From positions 62,001 to 126,000 of the forward strand of contig NZ_WEGI01000015.1 in the NCBI RefSeq assembly GCF_009604425.1: DNA of 64,000 bases, read 5' to 3'. Under the pieces are notes generated by a model. That model had not been told where the DNA came from. It ran no database searches and saw only the letters and a program-made list of their open reading frames with translations. Both the position numbers and the translations under genes were made by a program. Source of the stretch: Nocardia aurantia. Its GTDB lineage: Bacteria; Actinomycetota; Actinomycetes; Mycobacteriales; Mycobacteriaceae. Shown piece after piece: positions 41,827 through 50,553 of this stretch (position 1 is its first letter; every line of letters begins with the position of its first letter).

Positions 41827-42279
41827 GTGACAGAAGAGTGTTTCCGGTTGATCGAACCCGTTGCCATGGACGAGGCGATGCCGGGCTGGGCGCCGTACTT
41901 CCACCAATTCGACACCGTCGTCGGCTATTCCGATCTGGGTCACATCTTCCTGGCCGGCCGGGACACCGGCGAGCACGGTGTACTGCACCCGTACCGGTCG
42001 GCGGCCAAGAGCTACGGAATCTTCGCCGACACCACCCGGTTCGTGAGTGAGGTCGTGCAAGATCCGGGGTTCGTCGCCTATGTCCTGCAACCGGATCACG
42101 TCGCCGCGATCCGGGATCTCCTGGGCCCGCTCGGCCCCGAGCAGGTGTACATCCCGCAGCCGTACCCGTTCCTCGGCGGCACCGAGGAACCGGATACCTA
42201 CACGACCGGCGACGTATGGGTCTTCCTGGACCTGGTCGCACAGTTCCAGTCCTCGACCCAGAGCGAACCGGAGCGGTGA
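41827..42279 (+). CDS. T6SS immunity protein Tdi1-like (DUF1851)
   Basis: A 150-residue protein with the GAD-like/DUF1851 pattern: 'PYFHQFDTVVGYSDLGHIFLAGRDTGEHGVLHPYRSAAKSYGIFADTTRF' and 'YPFLGGTEEPDTYTTGDVWVFLDLVAQFQ'. In Agrobacterium, Tdi1 neutralises a DNase effector; in actinobacteria without T6SS such proteins may protect against polymorphic toxins. No toxin is adjacent. GTG 41827 start. It marks the left edge of the accessory island. Confidence 0.65.
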   Translation: MTEECFRLIEPVAMDEAMPGWAPYFHQFDTVVGYSDLGHIFLAGRDTGEHGVLHPYRSAAKSYGIFADTTRFVSEVVQDPGFVAYVLQPDHVAAIRDLLGPLGPEQVYIPQPYPFLGGTEEPDTYTTGDVWVFLDLVAQFQSSTQSEPER

Positions 42280-42366
42280 CGACGCGCCTACGAGTGTCCG
42301 GTCGGAGGCCGACGTTCGGAGCCGGGCCGTGCCTTCCCCGGGCGGCACCGCTGCGCGAAACGACTT

Positions 42367-42696
42367 CTACCGGCTACGGTGGCTGGCCGCCACCACTATC
42401 CGCCACGCCTTCCTGGAACGCGAGCGGGCCTGCGGAGCAGCGTATTCGATTCGCCTCCGCGCCTCGGAGACATTGATCCGCAGCAGGTCGGTCAACAGCT
42501 CTGCCGTGTCGCGGTAGCCGGTGTCGGCGGCGAGACCACGGCGCTCGGCTTCGGCGATCGCCGCGACCATGGCCGCACCCAGCCGACGCCGACGGCGTTC
42601 CGTTTCGACCAGGGTGCGCAGCAGGTCGACATCGGCCAGTTCCGACCATCGCCGTGCGGGAGCATCCGGTGCCAGTGCAGTCGAAAGTGTGTTCAC
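42367..42696 (-). pseudogene. DUF222/HNH (13E12-type) N-terminal remnant
   Basis: The first ~85 residues match the N-terminus of 13E12-repeat DUF222 proteins ('LLRTLVETERRRRRLGAAMVAAIAEAERRGLAADTGYRDTAELLTDLLRINVSEARRRIEYA'). The usual protein is about 450 residues with a C-terminal HNH nuclease; here homology stops near 42430 and the frame ends. Most likely truncated by the rearrangements that left the IS3 relic alongside. Confidence 0.65.
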
Positions 42697-42819
42697 GCGA
42701 CGCAGCCTACCCCATGATCGAACATATGTTCTATCAACTCGGCCGCTAGCGAGTCGAACTTCTCGGCAGGGTTGCTCGGTTTCGCTCCGAGCACATTGAG
42801 CCAGAAAGGAGCCCGTTTC

Positions 42820-43305
42820 GTGGCGAGATCACGATGGTTGAAGATCCCGGTCGAAGACAAGGTACGTGTGGTGTTGTCGGTGCTGGCCGGGGAGATGAGC
42901 GCTGTAGAAGGCCGCGCGCCGGCGCAGCGTGAGCACGGCACGGCTGCGCGAGGGCCCCCAACCGTATGGTCCGCGGCCGTCGCCGAAGGTCGATCGGTTC
43001 GAACCGATCGCGGCCAAGTATGCCGAGGAGTGGCCGGCATGGGGACACCACAAGATCGCCGCCTTGATGCGTGCCCACGGCTACGAGGTCTCCACCTCCA
43101 CCCTGCAACAGCCCTGCGACGGCGCGGGCTATTGCTGCCACTGGGCTATCGGGCCGACCGCAAGTCATGGGCGGTACTGCGGCGCAGGGTGTTCCCCGAT
43201 CCGCCGACCCAACGCAATCGAGTGTGGCAGACCGACTTCAGCGAATTCGAGACCAGCGGCGGCATCTGGCGGATCTGCGCGGTCCTTCCCGTCATCCACA
43301 GGTCT
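42820..43305 (+). pseudogene. Decayed IS3-type transposase
   Basis: Three pieces in two frames: 'ARSRWLKIPVEDKVRVVLSVLAGEMSAVE' (orfA start, GTG 42820 with AGAAAGGAG before it), then 'REGPQPYGPRPSPKVDRFEPIAAKYAEEWPAWGHHKIAALMRAHGYEVSTSTL' in the next frame (about 42930-43110), then 'ALRRRGLLLPLGYRADRKSWAVLRRRVFPDPPTQRNRVWQTDFSEFETSGGIWRICAV' back in the first. The middle of orfA/B is deleted and the rest of the DDE domain after 'QTDFSEFE' is missing. Not functional. Confidence 0.8.
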
Positions 43306-43322
43306 TGATCATTTGTCTGAGG

Positions 43323-46300
43323 TTATCGGTCGGTCTGTCTGCGATGCTCGACGGCTCCGTCGTGCCGGCTGAGGGCTCCGAGGACGTCACCAAGGGTGGC
43401 ACTGGCAACGGCCAACGCATCCTTGAATCTGGATGGGTACATGGCGTGCAGGTGGTGGTATGTTTCGACAGCTTCCTCGGCGGCGGTGCGCGCGGTTGCC
43501 AGATCCTCGCCGATTTCGCTTCGCACCACCGCGTATGTGCAGAGAGCCTCGGCAAGATGGGGTTGATTCACGGTGGGGTCGGCTTTGGCCAATCGGCGCC
43601 AGATCGTGACGGCTTCCTCGAGTGTGGTGAGAGCCTCCTCATGCCGTTCCGCTACCAATAGCACGGGTCCGAGGTAGTTCAGCGATTTCGCGAGGTCACG
43701 TTCGTGAGCGGTGGGGTTGGTTGCGGCAAGTCGGCGTCGGATGGCGACGGCTTCCTCGGTCGGAGTCAATGCCTCGGCATACCGACCCGCATGTGCCAGC
43801 CGGATTCCGAGGTTGCTCAATAACAGGGCGAGTCCGGGTTCGGATGCGGAGCGGTCGGATGCGGTTAGCCGACGGTAGACGGTGACACCTTCCTCGGTGA
43901 GGGTCAGCGCCTGCTCATGGCGGCCCATTTGCGATAGCCGGGTTCCGAGGTTGTCCAGTGACCCGGCCAGGCCGGGGCCGTACGCGGCAGGGTTGGCCGT
44001 GGCCAGTCGGCGCTGGATCGCGACGGCTTCCTCGGTCACGGCGAGTGCCTCCTCCCACCGCCCGACCTCCGACAGCCGATTTCCCAGGTTGCTCAGGTAT
44101 GTGGCGAGGTTGGGCTCGTGTGCGGCGGGGTTGGCCAAGGCCAGGAGGCGGTAGACAGGGTCGGCTTCCTCCGTCACGGTGACCGCCTCTTTCCACCGCC
44201 CGACCTGCGACAACCAGAGCGCGAGGTTGTTCAGTGACTTGGCGAGGACAGGTTCATACGCGGTGGGATTGATGGTGGTCAGTCGGCGCCAGATCGCGAC
44301 GGCTTCCTCGGTTGTGATGAGTGCATCCGTGCGGCGTCCCACCTCCGAGAGCCTGATTCCGAGGTTGTTCAGTGAATCGGCGAGGTCGGGTTCGTGCGCG
44401 GCAGGGTTGATGGTGACTAGTCGGCGCCGGATCGCGACGGCTTCCTCGGTCGGGGCGAGTGCCTCCTCCCACCGCCCGACCTCCGACAACCGATTTCCCA
44501 GGTTGCTCAGCAATGTGGCGAGGTTGGGCTCGTGTGCGGCAGGGTTGGCCAAGGCCAGGAGACGGTAGACGGCGACGGCTTCCTCCGCCACTGCCGCCGC
44601 CTGCTCCCGCCGCCCGACCTCTGAGAGCCCGATTCCGAAATTGTTCAGCGCCAGGGCCAGGCCGGCTTCGTGTGTAGCCGGGTCGGCGGTGGCCAGGAGA
44701 CGGTAGATGGCGACGGCTTTTTCCGCCACTGTCAGCGCCTCGTCGCGCCGTCCCGCGTCCGACAGCCGATTACCCAGGTTGTCCAACACTCTCGCGAGGC
44801 CAGGGGCGTGTTCGGCCGGGGCGGCCGCGGCCAGGCGACGGTAGATGGCGACGGCTTCCTCCGCCACTGTCAGCGCCTCGTCGCGCTGCCCCACCGCCGA
44901 CAGTTCGACCCCGAGGTTGTTCAGTGACTGCGCAAAGTGGAGTTCGTGTGCGGGGTCGGTTGCGGCCAGTCGGCGCTGGATCGAGATGGCTTCCTTCATC
45001 GCGGCGACGGCTTCCCTGTGCCGACCCGCGCTGGCCAGTCGACTGGCGTGGCGCCTGTGGATTCGTGCATGTTCAGCGGGATCGTCGCTGTCGGCGAGGC
45101 GGTTCGGGAGCAGTCTGGTGCTGACCGAGGCGGCCGCGACATCCAGCTCTGTGTGCGGGCCGACAGGTAACGCGTTGTCCACCGCAGTCAGAACGGTGTC
45201 GAGGCCGGGGAGGGTGGCCAGGCGCAGCAAGGCCGCACTCCCAGCTGTGACCGCGAGGTCCGGGCGGGCTCGCAGCAGCGGCGTGAGTACAGCCGTGGTG
45301 AGGTGGGCAGCCCGATGCGCGGCCTCGACGAGCACGATCACCGCACGGCGCGTATACCCTGCTCCGGGAGCGGGCGCCTCAGCTGTCGTGAGCAGGCGTT
45401 CGGGAAGGCCGGCCGCCCACGGATCACCAGCGGCAGCATCGGCGGGATCGGGGATGATGCGGGCGAGGAAGTCCTCGGCCAGCCGGTCCGGCATCACCGG
45501 CTGCAACGCTGTCCCCGACAACAACGATGGATAACACAACCGGTGGTCATCCGCCATCCGGCCGCACTCACCGGCGGACAACCCAGCTCGGGTGAGGATC
45601 TCGGCAGCCTGTTCGTAGGCGACTGCACCGGTCAGCGCGGCCACCGTCACCACCCGCCCCATCACCCGCGGGTCAGTGGCGATGCGATGGTTGTCGAACA
45701 TGCTCGCCCAATGATCGATCTCGCGGTCCAGCAAATACCCCGACAACCCGTCGATCGTGGCCGGGAGGCTGGTCCGGCGGGCGGCGGCATCCACCGCGAC
45801 GAGCGCGGTCATCTGCACGGTCAACGTCAATTCATAGACCGGATCATCGAGCGACCCGACCGGCTGCAACCGAGATGGATCCGGGACCGCGAGCAGCGCA
45901 GCGAACCGGTCCCGCGCGGCGTCGAACAAGCTCCGGCGATCCGCAGTCGCCGGTGTCCGCAGGGCCTGCTCGTCGACACTGAACCCGAGCTTGGTCAGCG
46001 GGTTGGCCAGAGACGACCACCACAAGCCCGCCGGACGCGCGATCAACACCACCCGTACCGGCATCACCTCACCGCAATCCTGCGCCGGCTGGCCGCACGC
46101 GAAATCGCGCAGCAGCGTTTCCAGGTCTTCGCGAGGCCAACGTTCGGCGTAGTCGACCAGCAACAGCAACCCGCCCGCCCCGACTGGATCAGCGGCTGAT
46201 GCGCGGGCGGGCTCGCTATGGTGGTGGGCGATCGCGACCGCCCATCCCGCGGCCTGGCTGTCGGCAGCGAACTGCATCACCAGCCGGGTCTTACCCATCC

Positions 46301-46649
46301 CACCCGGACCGTGGATCAGCCGCACCGCCCGCGCCACCACCGGAGTGTCCCGCCACGTGATGAGGTCATGCTGTTCCTGTACGCGCCCGACATACGGGAC
46401 CACCTGAAATTGTGCGCCCAGCAACGCACTCACACCCACCTCGCCGACCGGCAACGGTGGAGGCGAGGCCAAAGGCTCGGTCCAGAACCGGGCCGCCCGG
46501 GTCTGCATGGCGACGAAGTAGTTGGTTTGGACGGCGTGATCACCGATATTGGCGATATTCGCCCCAGGTGCAGACACCACTGACCCCGCCGATGGCTGAT
46601 CGTGGATCCTGCGCCGCCACCATGCCTTCACCGCGACCGACCTCCCCAC
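43323..46649 (-). CDS. STAND-type P-loop NTPase with about twelve TPR units
   Basis: About 1108 residues. A short N-terminus with 'SAPGANIANIGDHAVQTN' is followed by Walker A 'GPGGMGKT' (114-121), Walker B 'LLLLVDYAE' (161-168) and 'VRVVLIARPAGLWW' (sensor), then a helical arm, then ~12 copies of a 46-residue TPR unit from about 535 to 1090 ('EEAVAIYRRLA...LNNLGNRLSEVGR'). This is the plan of STAND signalling and defence ATPases. Start uncertain: GTG 46649 is preferred; the frame opens at 46754 but reads IS debris there. No downstream effector gene. Function unknown; defence is inferred. Confidence 0.8.
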   Translation of the reverse strand: MGRSVAVKAWWRRRIHDQPSAGSVVSAPGANIANIGDHAVQTNYFVAMQTRAARFWTEPLASPPPLPVGEVGVSALLGAQFQVVPYVGRVQEQHDLITWRDTPVVARAVRLIHGPGGMGKTRLVMQFAADSQAAGWAVAIAHHHSEPARASAADPVGAGGLLLLVDYAERWPREDLETLLRDFACGQPAQDCGEVMPVRVVLIARPAGLWWSSLANPLTKLGFSVDEQALRTPATADRRSLFDAARDRFAALLAVPDPSRLQPVGSLDDPVYELTLTVQMTALVAVDAAARRTSLPATIDGLSGYLLDREIDHWASMFDNHRIATDPRVMGRVVTVAALTGAVAYEQAAEILTRAGLSAGECGRMADDHRLCYPSLLSGTALQPVMPDRLAEDFLARIIPDPADAAAGDPWAAGLPERLLTTAEAPAPGAGYTRRAVIVLVEAAHRAAHLTTAVLTPLLRARPDLAVTAGSAALLRLATLPGLDTVLTAVDNALPVGPHTELDVAAASVSTRLLPNRLADSDDPAEHARIHRRHASRLASAGRHREAVAAMKEAISIQRRLAATDPAHELHFAQSLNNLGVELSAVGQRDEALTVAEEAVAIYRRLAAAAPAEHAPGLARVLDNLGNRLSDAGRRDEALTVAEKAVAIYRLLATADPATHEAGLALALNNFGIGLSEVGRREQAAAVAEEAVAVYRLLALANPAAHEPNLATLLSNLGNRLSEVGRWEEALAPTEEAVAIRRRLVTINPAAHEPDLADSLNNLGIRLSEVGRRTDALITTEEAVAIWRRLTTINPTAYEPVLAKSLNNLALWLSQVGRWKEAVTVTEEADPVYRLLALANPAAHEPNLATYLSNLGNRLSEVGRWEEALAVTEEAVAIQRRLATANPAAYGPGLAGSLDNLGTRLSQMGRHEQALTLTEEGVTVYRRLTASDRSASEPGLALLLSNLGIRLAHAGRYAEALTPTEEAVAIRRRLAATNPTAHERDLAKSLNYLGPVLLVAERHEEALTTLEEAVTIWRRLAKADPTVNQPHLAEALCTYAVVRSEIGEDLATARTAAEEAVETYHHLHAMYPSRFKDALAVASATLGDVLGALSRHDGAVEHRRQTDR
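43860..45010. repeat. 138-bp coding repeats of the TPR array
   Basis: The TPR units repeat every 138 bases. Two blocks three units apart (44047-44160 and 44461-44574, offset 414) are nearly identical at base level, well above the other units, which indicates recent unit duplication or gene conversion. Confidence 0.75.
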
Positions 46650-47738
46650 CCCGCAGTATTCGATGACCCGATCAGGGGCACCACCACTGAACCAACCCGC
46701 GACCGGCCGGGCAAGAGACCACCGAACAATAACCAGCGGTCTTGTACGCCCCACTGGGCGGCCACGGGCTGAGCGCGTGAGGTGAGCGCGATCTCGGTGG
46801 GCTGCGGAGTGTGCATCCGACGCATCTGAGGTGCCCGAGACCGGTCAGTGCCGGGAGGCCGAGCAGGTCTGACTGCCAGTGTCCCGCCATCAGGGGACCG
46901 GTCACCAATGTATCGGCTGTCCCACAGCCGCAGCCCGTAACGATCCCGAACGAACGGTAATCGGCATGAGCGGATACACTGCAGCGCTATAGGATTCGCC
47001 CGATATGCGGCTACTTTCAGGATGTGCAGGCGCACTCGCGGGAGGGTATCTATCCCGGCTCGACAGTCTAGAGTCGAGTAGCTGTCCCCAATACGTGTGA
47101 CATCCTGGCTCGCCGACGACCCGGTCGGCGCTGATCGACACCGACCGATCACGGGCCGCGGCGACCGAACCGATCTCGCACGATCGGTCAGCACGTGCAG
47201 CTTCGGGCCGGGCTTGCCCCGATCCGTCAGCTTCGGGCCGGTCAGGCCGCTCCTCTCAGGCATCGCCAATATGAGTCTGCTCGACTCGTGAACACCCTCG
47301 CGAAGCGCGCCTGAAACAAACTGGTCATGCCTAATCTATTGCGCGGAATTTCCTGCGGTTCTTCGCGTTTCGCTCACCCGAGATGCTTCCGTAAGATAAA
47401 ATTAGCGCCGTCGAAGGGGGGGCCTGTTTGCGCCTAAATCGCATGCATGGCGCAGTCTTGTGCGCGAAGGCGGAGGTTTGCTGTCGAGCGACGGTGTGTT
47501 GCCCAGCTACTTGGTCCACAACGCTTCTGCGTCGTAACACCCGAGGATCACCGATGGGGCGCGTGAGATCTATCGCTGCCGATGATCGAAGCGCGCGCGG
47601 GAACCCGACAGTGAGAAGACAGTCCGTGGTGGTCACTGTCGATGTCGAAAATTCGAATCGGAAGAGAGAATACGCGCTCGATGGCTGCACACCGGACGGC
47701 GCAACACGCAATTCATGGGTATCAAAAGGGAGTCGGTC
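46650..47738. other. Gene-poor gap with IS debris
   Basis: Nearly 1.1 kb upstream of both the NTPase and the secreted protein. An IS5-type fragment is recognisable at 47171-47269; the remainder gives no conserved frame, and from about 47290 the base composition is less GC-rich than the window. The promoters of both divergent genes must lie here. Confidence 0.55.
47171..47269 (-). pseudogene. IS5-family transposase fragment
   Basis: On the minus strand the frame reads 'GLTGPKLTDRGKPGPKLHVLTDRA', the 'TGPNPTDRGKxGSKxHLLxD' block that surrounds the first catalytic Asp region of IS5 transposases. Homology is lost on both sides, so only about 30 codons survive. Confidence 0.7.
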
Positions 47739-48371
47739 GTGTTCGATTACTTCACGAAGAGAGCGCTTGTTCTGCTGTCGGTATTGGCGACCCCTGTCGC
47801 GGTAGCAGGTCCGGCGGAAGCGGTGCCGATCAACACCGTCCACTGCGGGCGACATTACGACAATATGGATTGGCAAGGTCCGATCGATGCCGACAACACC
47901 TTTCTCGATGCGATCTTCATCACCATCAATGTCGGCGGCGACGATATCCGATCGGACACCGGGGTGTCCGCAGAAATAACCTTCAGGAAAGTGTTCAACC
48001 AAACTCCGATAACAACGACCGCCGTCGTGACCTCCGGTCCACATCCGAACGACTCCAACTTCTTCGGAAAGATTCCAATGGGGTCGCGCGCGGACGACTT
48101 GAACTCGCTGATCAGCCCTTCCGGCATCGACAAGATCGAGATTTTCTCCACATCGTCGGGTTCGACCGACCCTTTCAGCACTTCAGACAACTGGAACATG
48201 GACTCGATCTCTGTGCAGTACGCACAGATCAACGACCCCAGTGCGCTGAAGCCCCTTTTCTGGGGTTCGGGACAACCTTGGCTGCATCGATTCAAAAAGT
48301 ATTGCGATAACGAATCTGGCGAGGGCGGGCCTCGCTGGGCAGCAATCAGCCCACGAGTGGGACAGCGATGA
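47739..48371 (+). CDS. Secreted protein of unknown function
   Basis: A 210-residue protein with a typical signal peptide ('KRALVLLSVLATPVAVAGPAEA', cleavage after about residue 27) and a beta-rich mature part ('NTFLDAIFITINVGGDDIRSDTGVSAEITFRKVF', 'GIDKIEIFSTSSG') with two cysteines. GTG 47739 is chosen for AAAGGGAG at 47726-47733; ATG 47715 is in frame. Codon use and GC are lower than in the surroundings, and IS5 relics lie on both sides, so it was probably acquired. I do not recognise the family. Confidence 0.65.
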   Translation: MFDYFTKRALVLLSVLATPVAVAGPAEAVPINTVHCGRHYDNMDWQGPIDADNTFLDAIFITINVGGDDIRSDTGVSAEITFRKVFNQTPITTTAVVTSGPHPNDSNFFGKIPMGSRADDLNSLISPSGIDKIEIFSTSSGSTDPFSTSDNWNMDSISVQYAQINDPSALKPLFWGSGQPWLHRFKKYCDNESGEGGPRWAAISPRVGQR

Positions 48372-48417
48372 ACAATCCGGCCGAGTAAGTCCACGCCGTT
48401 GGCCGCGTCTCCGGACC

Positions 48418-48665
48418 GTGTACGACATCTACCGGCAATGTACAAAAGCCGGTAGATGGCAACGCATCCACGACGCGTTGCGCACCGGGCACGCCGACGC
48501 GCCGGACGCGGCCCACGGCCGCGGTGATCGATTCCGAGACCGTGCGTGACGTCGACACCCTCGCCGCCGCCACGAGACGATACGACGCGGGCACGCACCA
48601 GCGTCGGCGTCTGATCGTCGCGCCCGCTGGGGGTGATCCGCGCGTGCAGATCGCCGGTAGGTCGC
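48418..48665 (+). pseudogene. IS5-family transposase remnant, frameshifted
   Basis: Frame one reads 'VYDIYRQ...KAGRWQRIHDALRTGHADAPDAA', the helix-turn-helix end of an IS5 N-terminal domain; a +1 shift near 48516 continues with 'RPTAAVIDSETVRDVDTLAAATRRYDAGT', the 'IDSQSVKxxDT' block with the first catalytic Asp, and then decays. It cannot make an active transposase. Confidence 0.8.
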
Positions 48666-49452
48666 GACATGAGTAAGAAAGGGGGGTTCACATACATGGA
48701 GTGTGGAAGCGTCGGCTGTTCTTGGTGAGACGTCCGAAGTATCGAGTGCCTCTCAGCGCGAGGAGTAGACATATGGATAACTCGAGTCGTCGGCTGCGCG
48801 AGAGCGCGGACTATGTGCGCAAATTACAGGCCGACCACCTGTACGCGACAGGCCCGACGAGCATCGCAGGATCGAGCATGCGGCTGTGCACGATGAGGTG
48901 TCAGTGGTGACCTGCCCGTGCAGCAGCCCCCCGGTCGGCGGTGATGGCAGAGCGTGGCGCGTTTCCCGAACGTCCGGTAAGCGGCTACTTACCGCGCAGC
49001 CGCAGTTCATCCCGCCGACTGTGGCATAACCGTGTGATCAGCGAGATCCTGCGAAGATCTTGACTCGAGCAGCCCAGCGGGTCCGATGCGGCATTGCAGC
49101 GCGTCCTGAAGGGTGAGAACGGCGCGCGCGACCCGGCTGCTGCTCGATGAGTGTCTCGGCGAACGAATTCGATCTTGTGATCGGCGGGACGGCCGAGAAG
49201 ACCTCCGACCCGGCTACGGTCGGGTGTATCGCGGCGGTCTGGGCCGAGTGCGGCCGGCCGTGCGAGGTGGACGAATCCAGAGCAGGGGCTTACGGCTCCA
49301 ATTGCCTTGTCGCGCAGCCATTCCCGTACATTATCCGGCACTATTCGTCGCGAAAGTTTATGTCGGACGAGCTGTAACGCGGTTGCCGCGGCCGCGTATA
49401 CGCATCGTAGGAAAGTGTCATGTGATGGTCGACCGGATAGGCTGGCGAAACC
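48666..49452. other. Gap without a recognisable gene
   Basis: Short open frames exist (48773-48910 and 49147-49377 on the plus strand) but show no known pattern. One hairpin stands out, CGGTAAG with CTTACCG (48975-48981 and 48988-48994). The stretch looks like further island debris. Confidence 0.5.
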
Positions 49453-50082
49453 GTGATCAGGATCCGGCGTCTGGCTCTGGCCGGCCTCGTGGCGACGAGT
49501 GTGACCGCGTGCGGCATATCGGGCTCGGATTCCTCGGATTCGCAGCGGACGACATCGGCTCCGACGACTCACACGGCGTGCAACGCCAGCGCGGCAACCG
49601 GTTCCGTCTTCGCCGCCGAAGAGCGCCCCGACAGGCCGTTCGCGATTCAGCTTCCGCAACTGGCGGGTTGGCAGGTGTCACCGGCGGAAGGTGACGAATT
49701 TAAGTTGCGTCGCGCCGATCAGCACGCGGGACGGAAGAGCGTCGCGACCGTCACCCTCCGCACGGATCGTCCACTCCCCGCCAACACCTCGATCGCGATC
49801 GGGCTCAGTTCGGGCGGACACGAATGGCGGCTGTTGCGATCCGAGACCGTGGACATGTGTGGTCGCTCCGCCACCCGGGTCACCGGAATCTTGCGCGGTG
49901 CCGATATCGATGGAGTCGATCGCTACCACGAGTTGCTCAGCTCCGATTACATTGCGGGCGGGATGCTGTACCCGATCCGAATGGCGGTCGAGATCACGGC
50001 CACTGATCGGGCCGCGTACCAGCCCGACATCGACACCTTCGTCGACGGACTACAGATCGTGCCGAAACCTGCGGCCGGTTGA
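49453..50082 (+). CDS. Lipoprotein of unknown function
   Basis: A 209-residue lipoprotein: signal peptide with lipobox 'VTAC' (Cys at 20), a Ser/Thr linker, then 'RPFAIQLPQLAGWQVSPAE...' and 'NTSIAIGLSSGG...' ending in a beta-rich domain reminiscent of LpqN/LppA-like mycobacterial lipoproteins. Two further cysteines (in 'HTACNAS' and 'VDMCGRSA') may pair. GTG 49453 follows TAGGCT (49438-49443) by 9 bases. Convergent with the HxlR gene. Confidence 0.75.
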   Translation: MIRIRRLALAGLVATSVTACGISGSDSSDSQRTTSAPTTHTACNASAATGSVFAAEERPDRPFAIQLPQLAGWQVSPAEGDEFKLRRADQHAGRKSVATVTLRTDRPLPANTSIAIGLSSGGHEWRLLRSETVDMCGRSATRVTGILRGADIDGVDRYHELLSSDYIAGGMLYPIRMAVEITATDRAAYQPDIDTFVDGLQIVPKPAAG

Positions 50083-50098
50083 GCAGAATTGGGTCCGG

Positions 50099-50473
50099 TC
50101 AGCACGTTCCGTCGTAGGCCGCTCGGGCGGCGACGACCGAATCACGGTGGCGCACAGCCCAGCCCTTCAGGGTTTGCAGGGTTTCGTGCAGTTCCACCGC
50201 CATCTCCGTGAGGGTGTATTCCACACGCGGTGGGACGGTCGGGTACACGGTGCGGGTCAGCAGGCCGTCGCGTTCCAGTTGCCGCAGCTTCAGGGTGAGC
50301 ATGCGGCGGCTGATCCCGGTCAGCGCGCGTTCCAGTTCCGCGAACCGGACCGGGCGTTGCGCGGCCGCCGCGATGATGCCGATGCTCCATTTGCCGGACA
50401 CGTGGTCGAGGACCTCCGAGACCGGGCACGCCTGTCCTGCCAGGACCGCTACATCGATGTGACTGGGTGACAC
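50099..50473 (-). CDS. HxlR-family regulator
   Basis: A 124-residue winged-helix protein: 'CPVSEVLDHVSGKWSIGIIAAAAQRPVRFAELERALTGISRRMLTLKLRQLERDGLLTRTVYPTVPPRVEYTLTEMAVELHETLQTLKGWA' is a complete HxlR domain, with the redox-capable Cys before the first helix. GTG 50473 is preferred (GAAGAAGG upstream); the frame reaches 50533. Divergent from a SnoaL-like gene it probably controls. Confidence 0.88.
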   Translation of the reverse strand: MSPSHIDVAVLAGQACPVSEVLDHVSGKWSIGIIAAAAQRPVRFAELERALTGISRRMLTLKLRQLERDGLLTRTVYPTVPPRVEYTLTEMAVELHETLQTLKGWAVRHRDSVVAARAAYDGTC

Positions 50474-50553
50474 GAAAGTGCCTTCTTCCGTTGCGGGGAC
50501 GCCGATATCACCATGATTGCGACCGATCATCACCGCCGCACCGGAGGACGCGC

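Noticed and set aside
46628..47269. 213-codon minus-strand protein
   Set aside because: Only about 30 codons match IS5 transposase; the remainder is unconserved, so it is listed as a relic instead.
48701..48910. 69-codon plus-strand ORF
   Set aside because: No family pattern and no clear ribosome site; it lies in IS debris.
49147..49377. 76-codon plus-strand ORF
   Set aside because: No recognisable motif or promoter, overlapping equally open frames on the other strand.
42280..49452. Intact prophage or integrative element
   Set aside because: No integrase, structural or conjugation genes and no tRNA attachment site were seen; only transposase relics.
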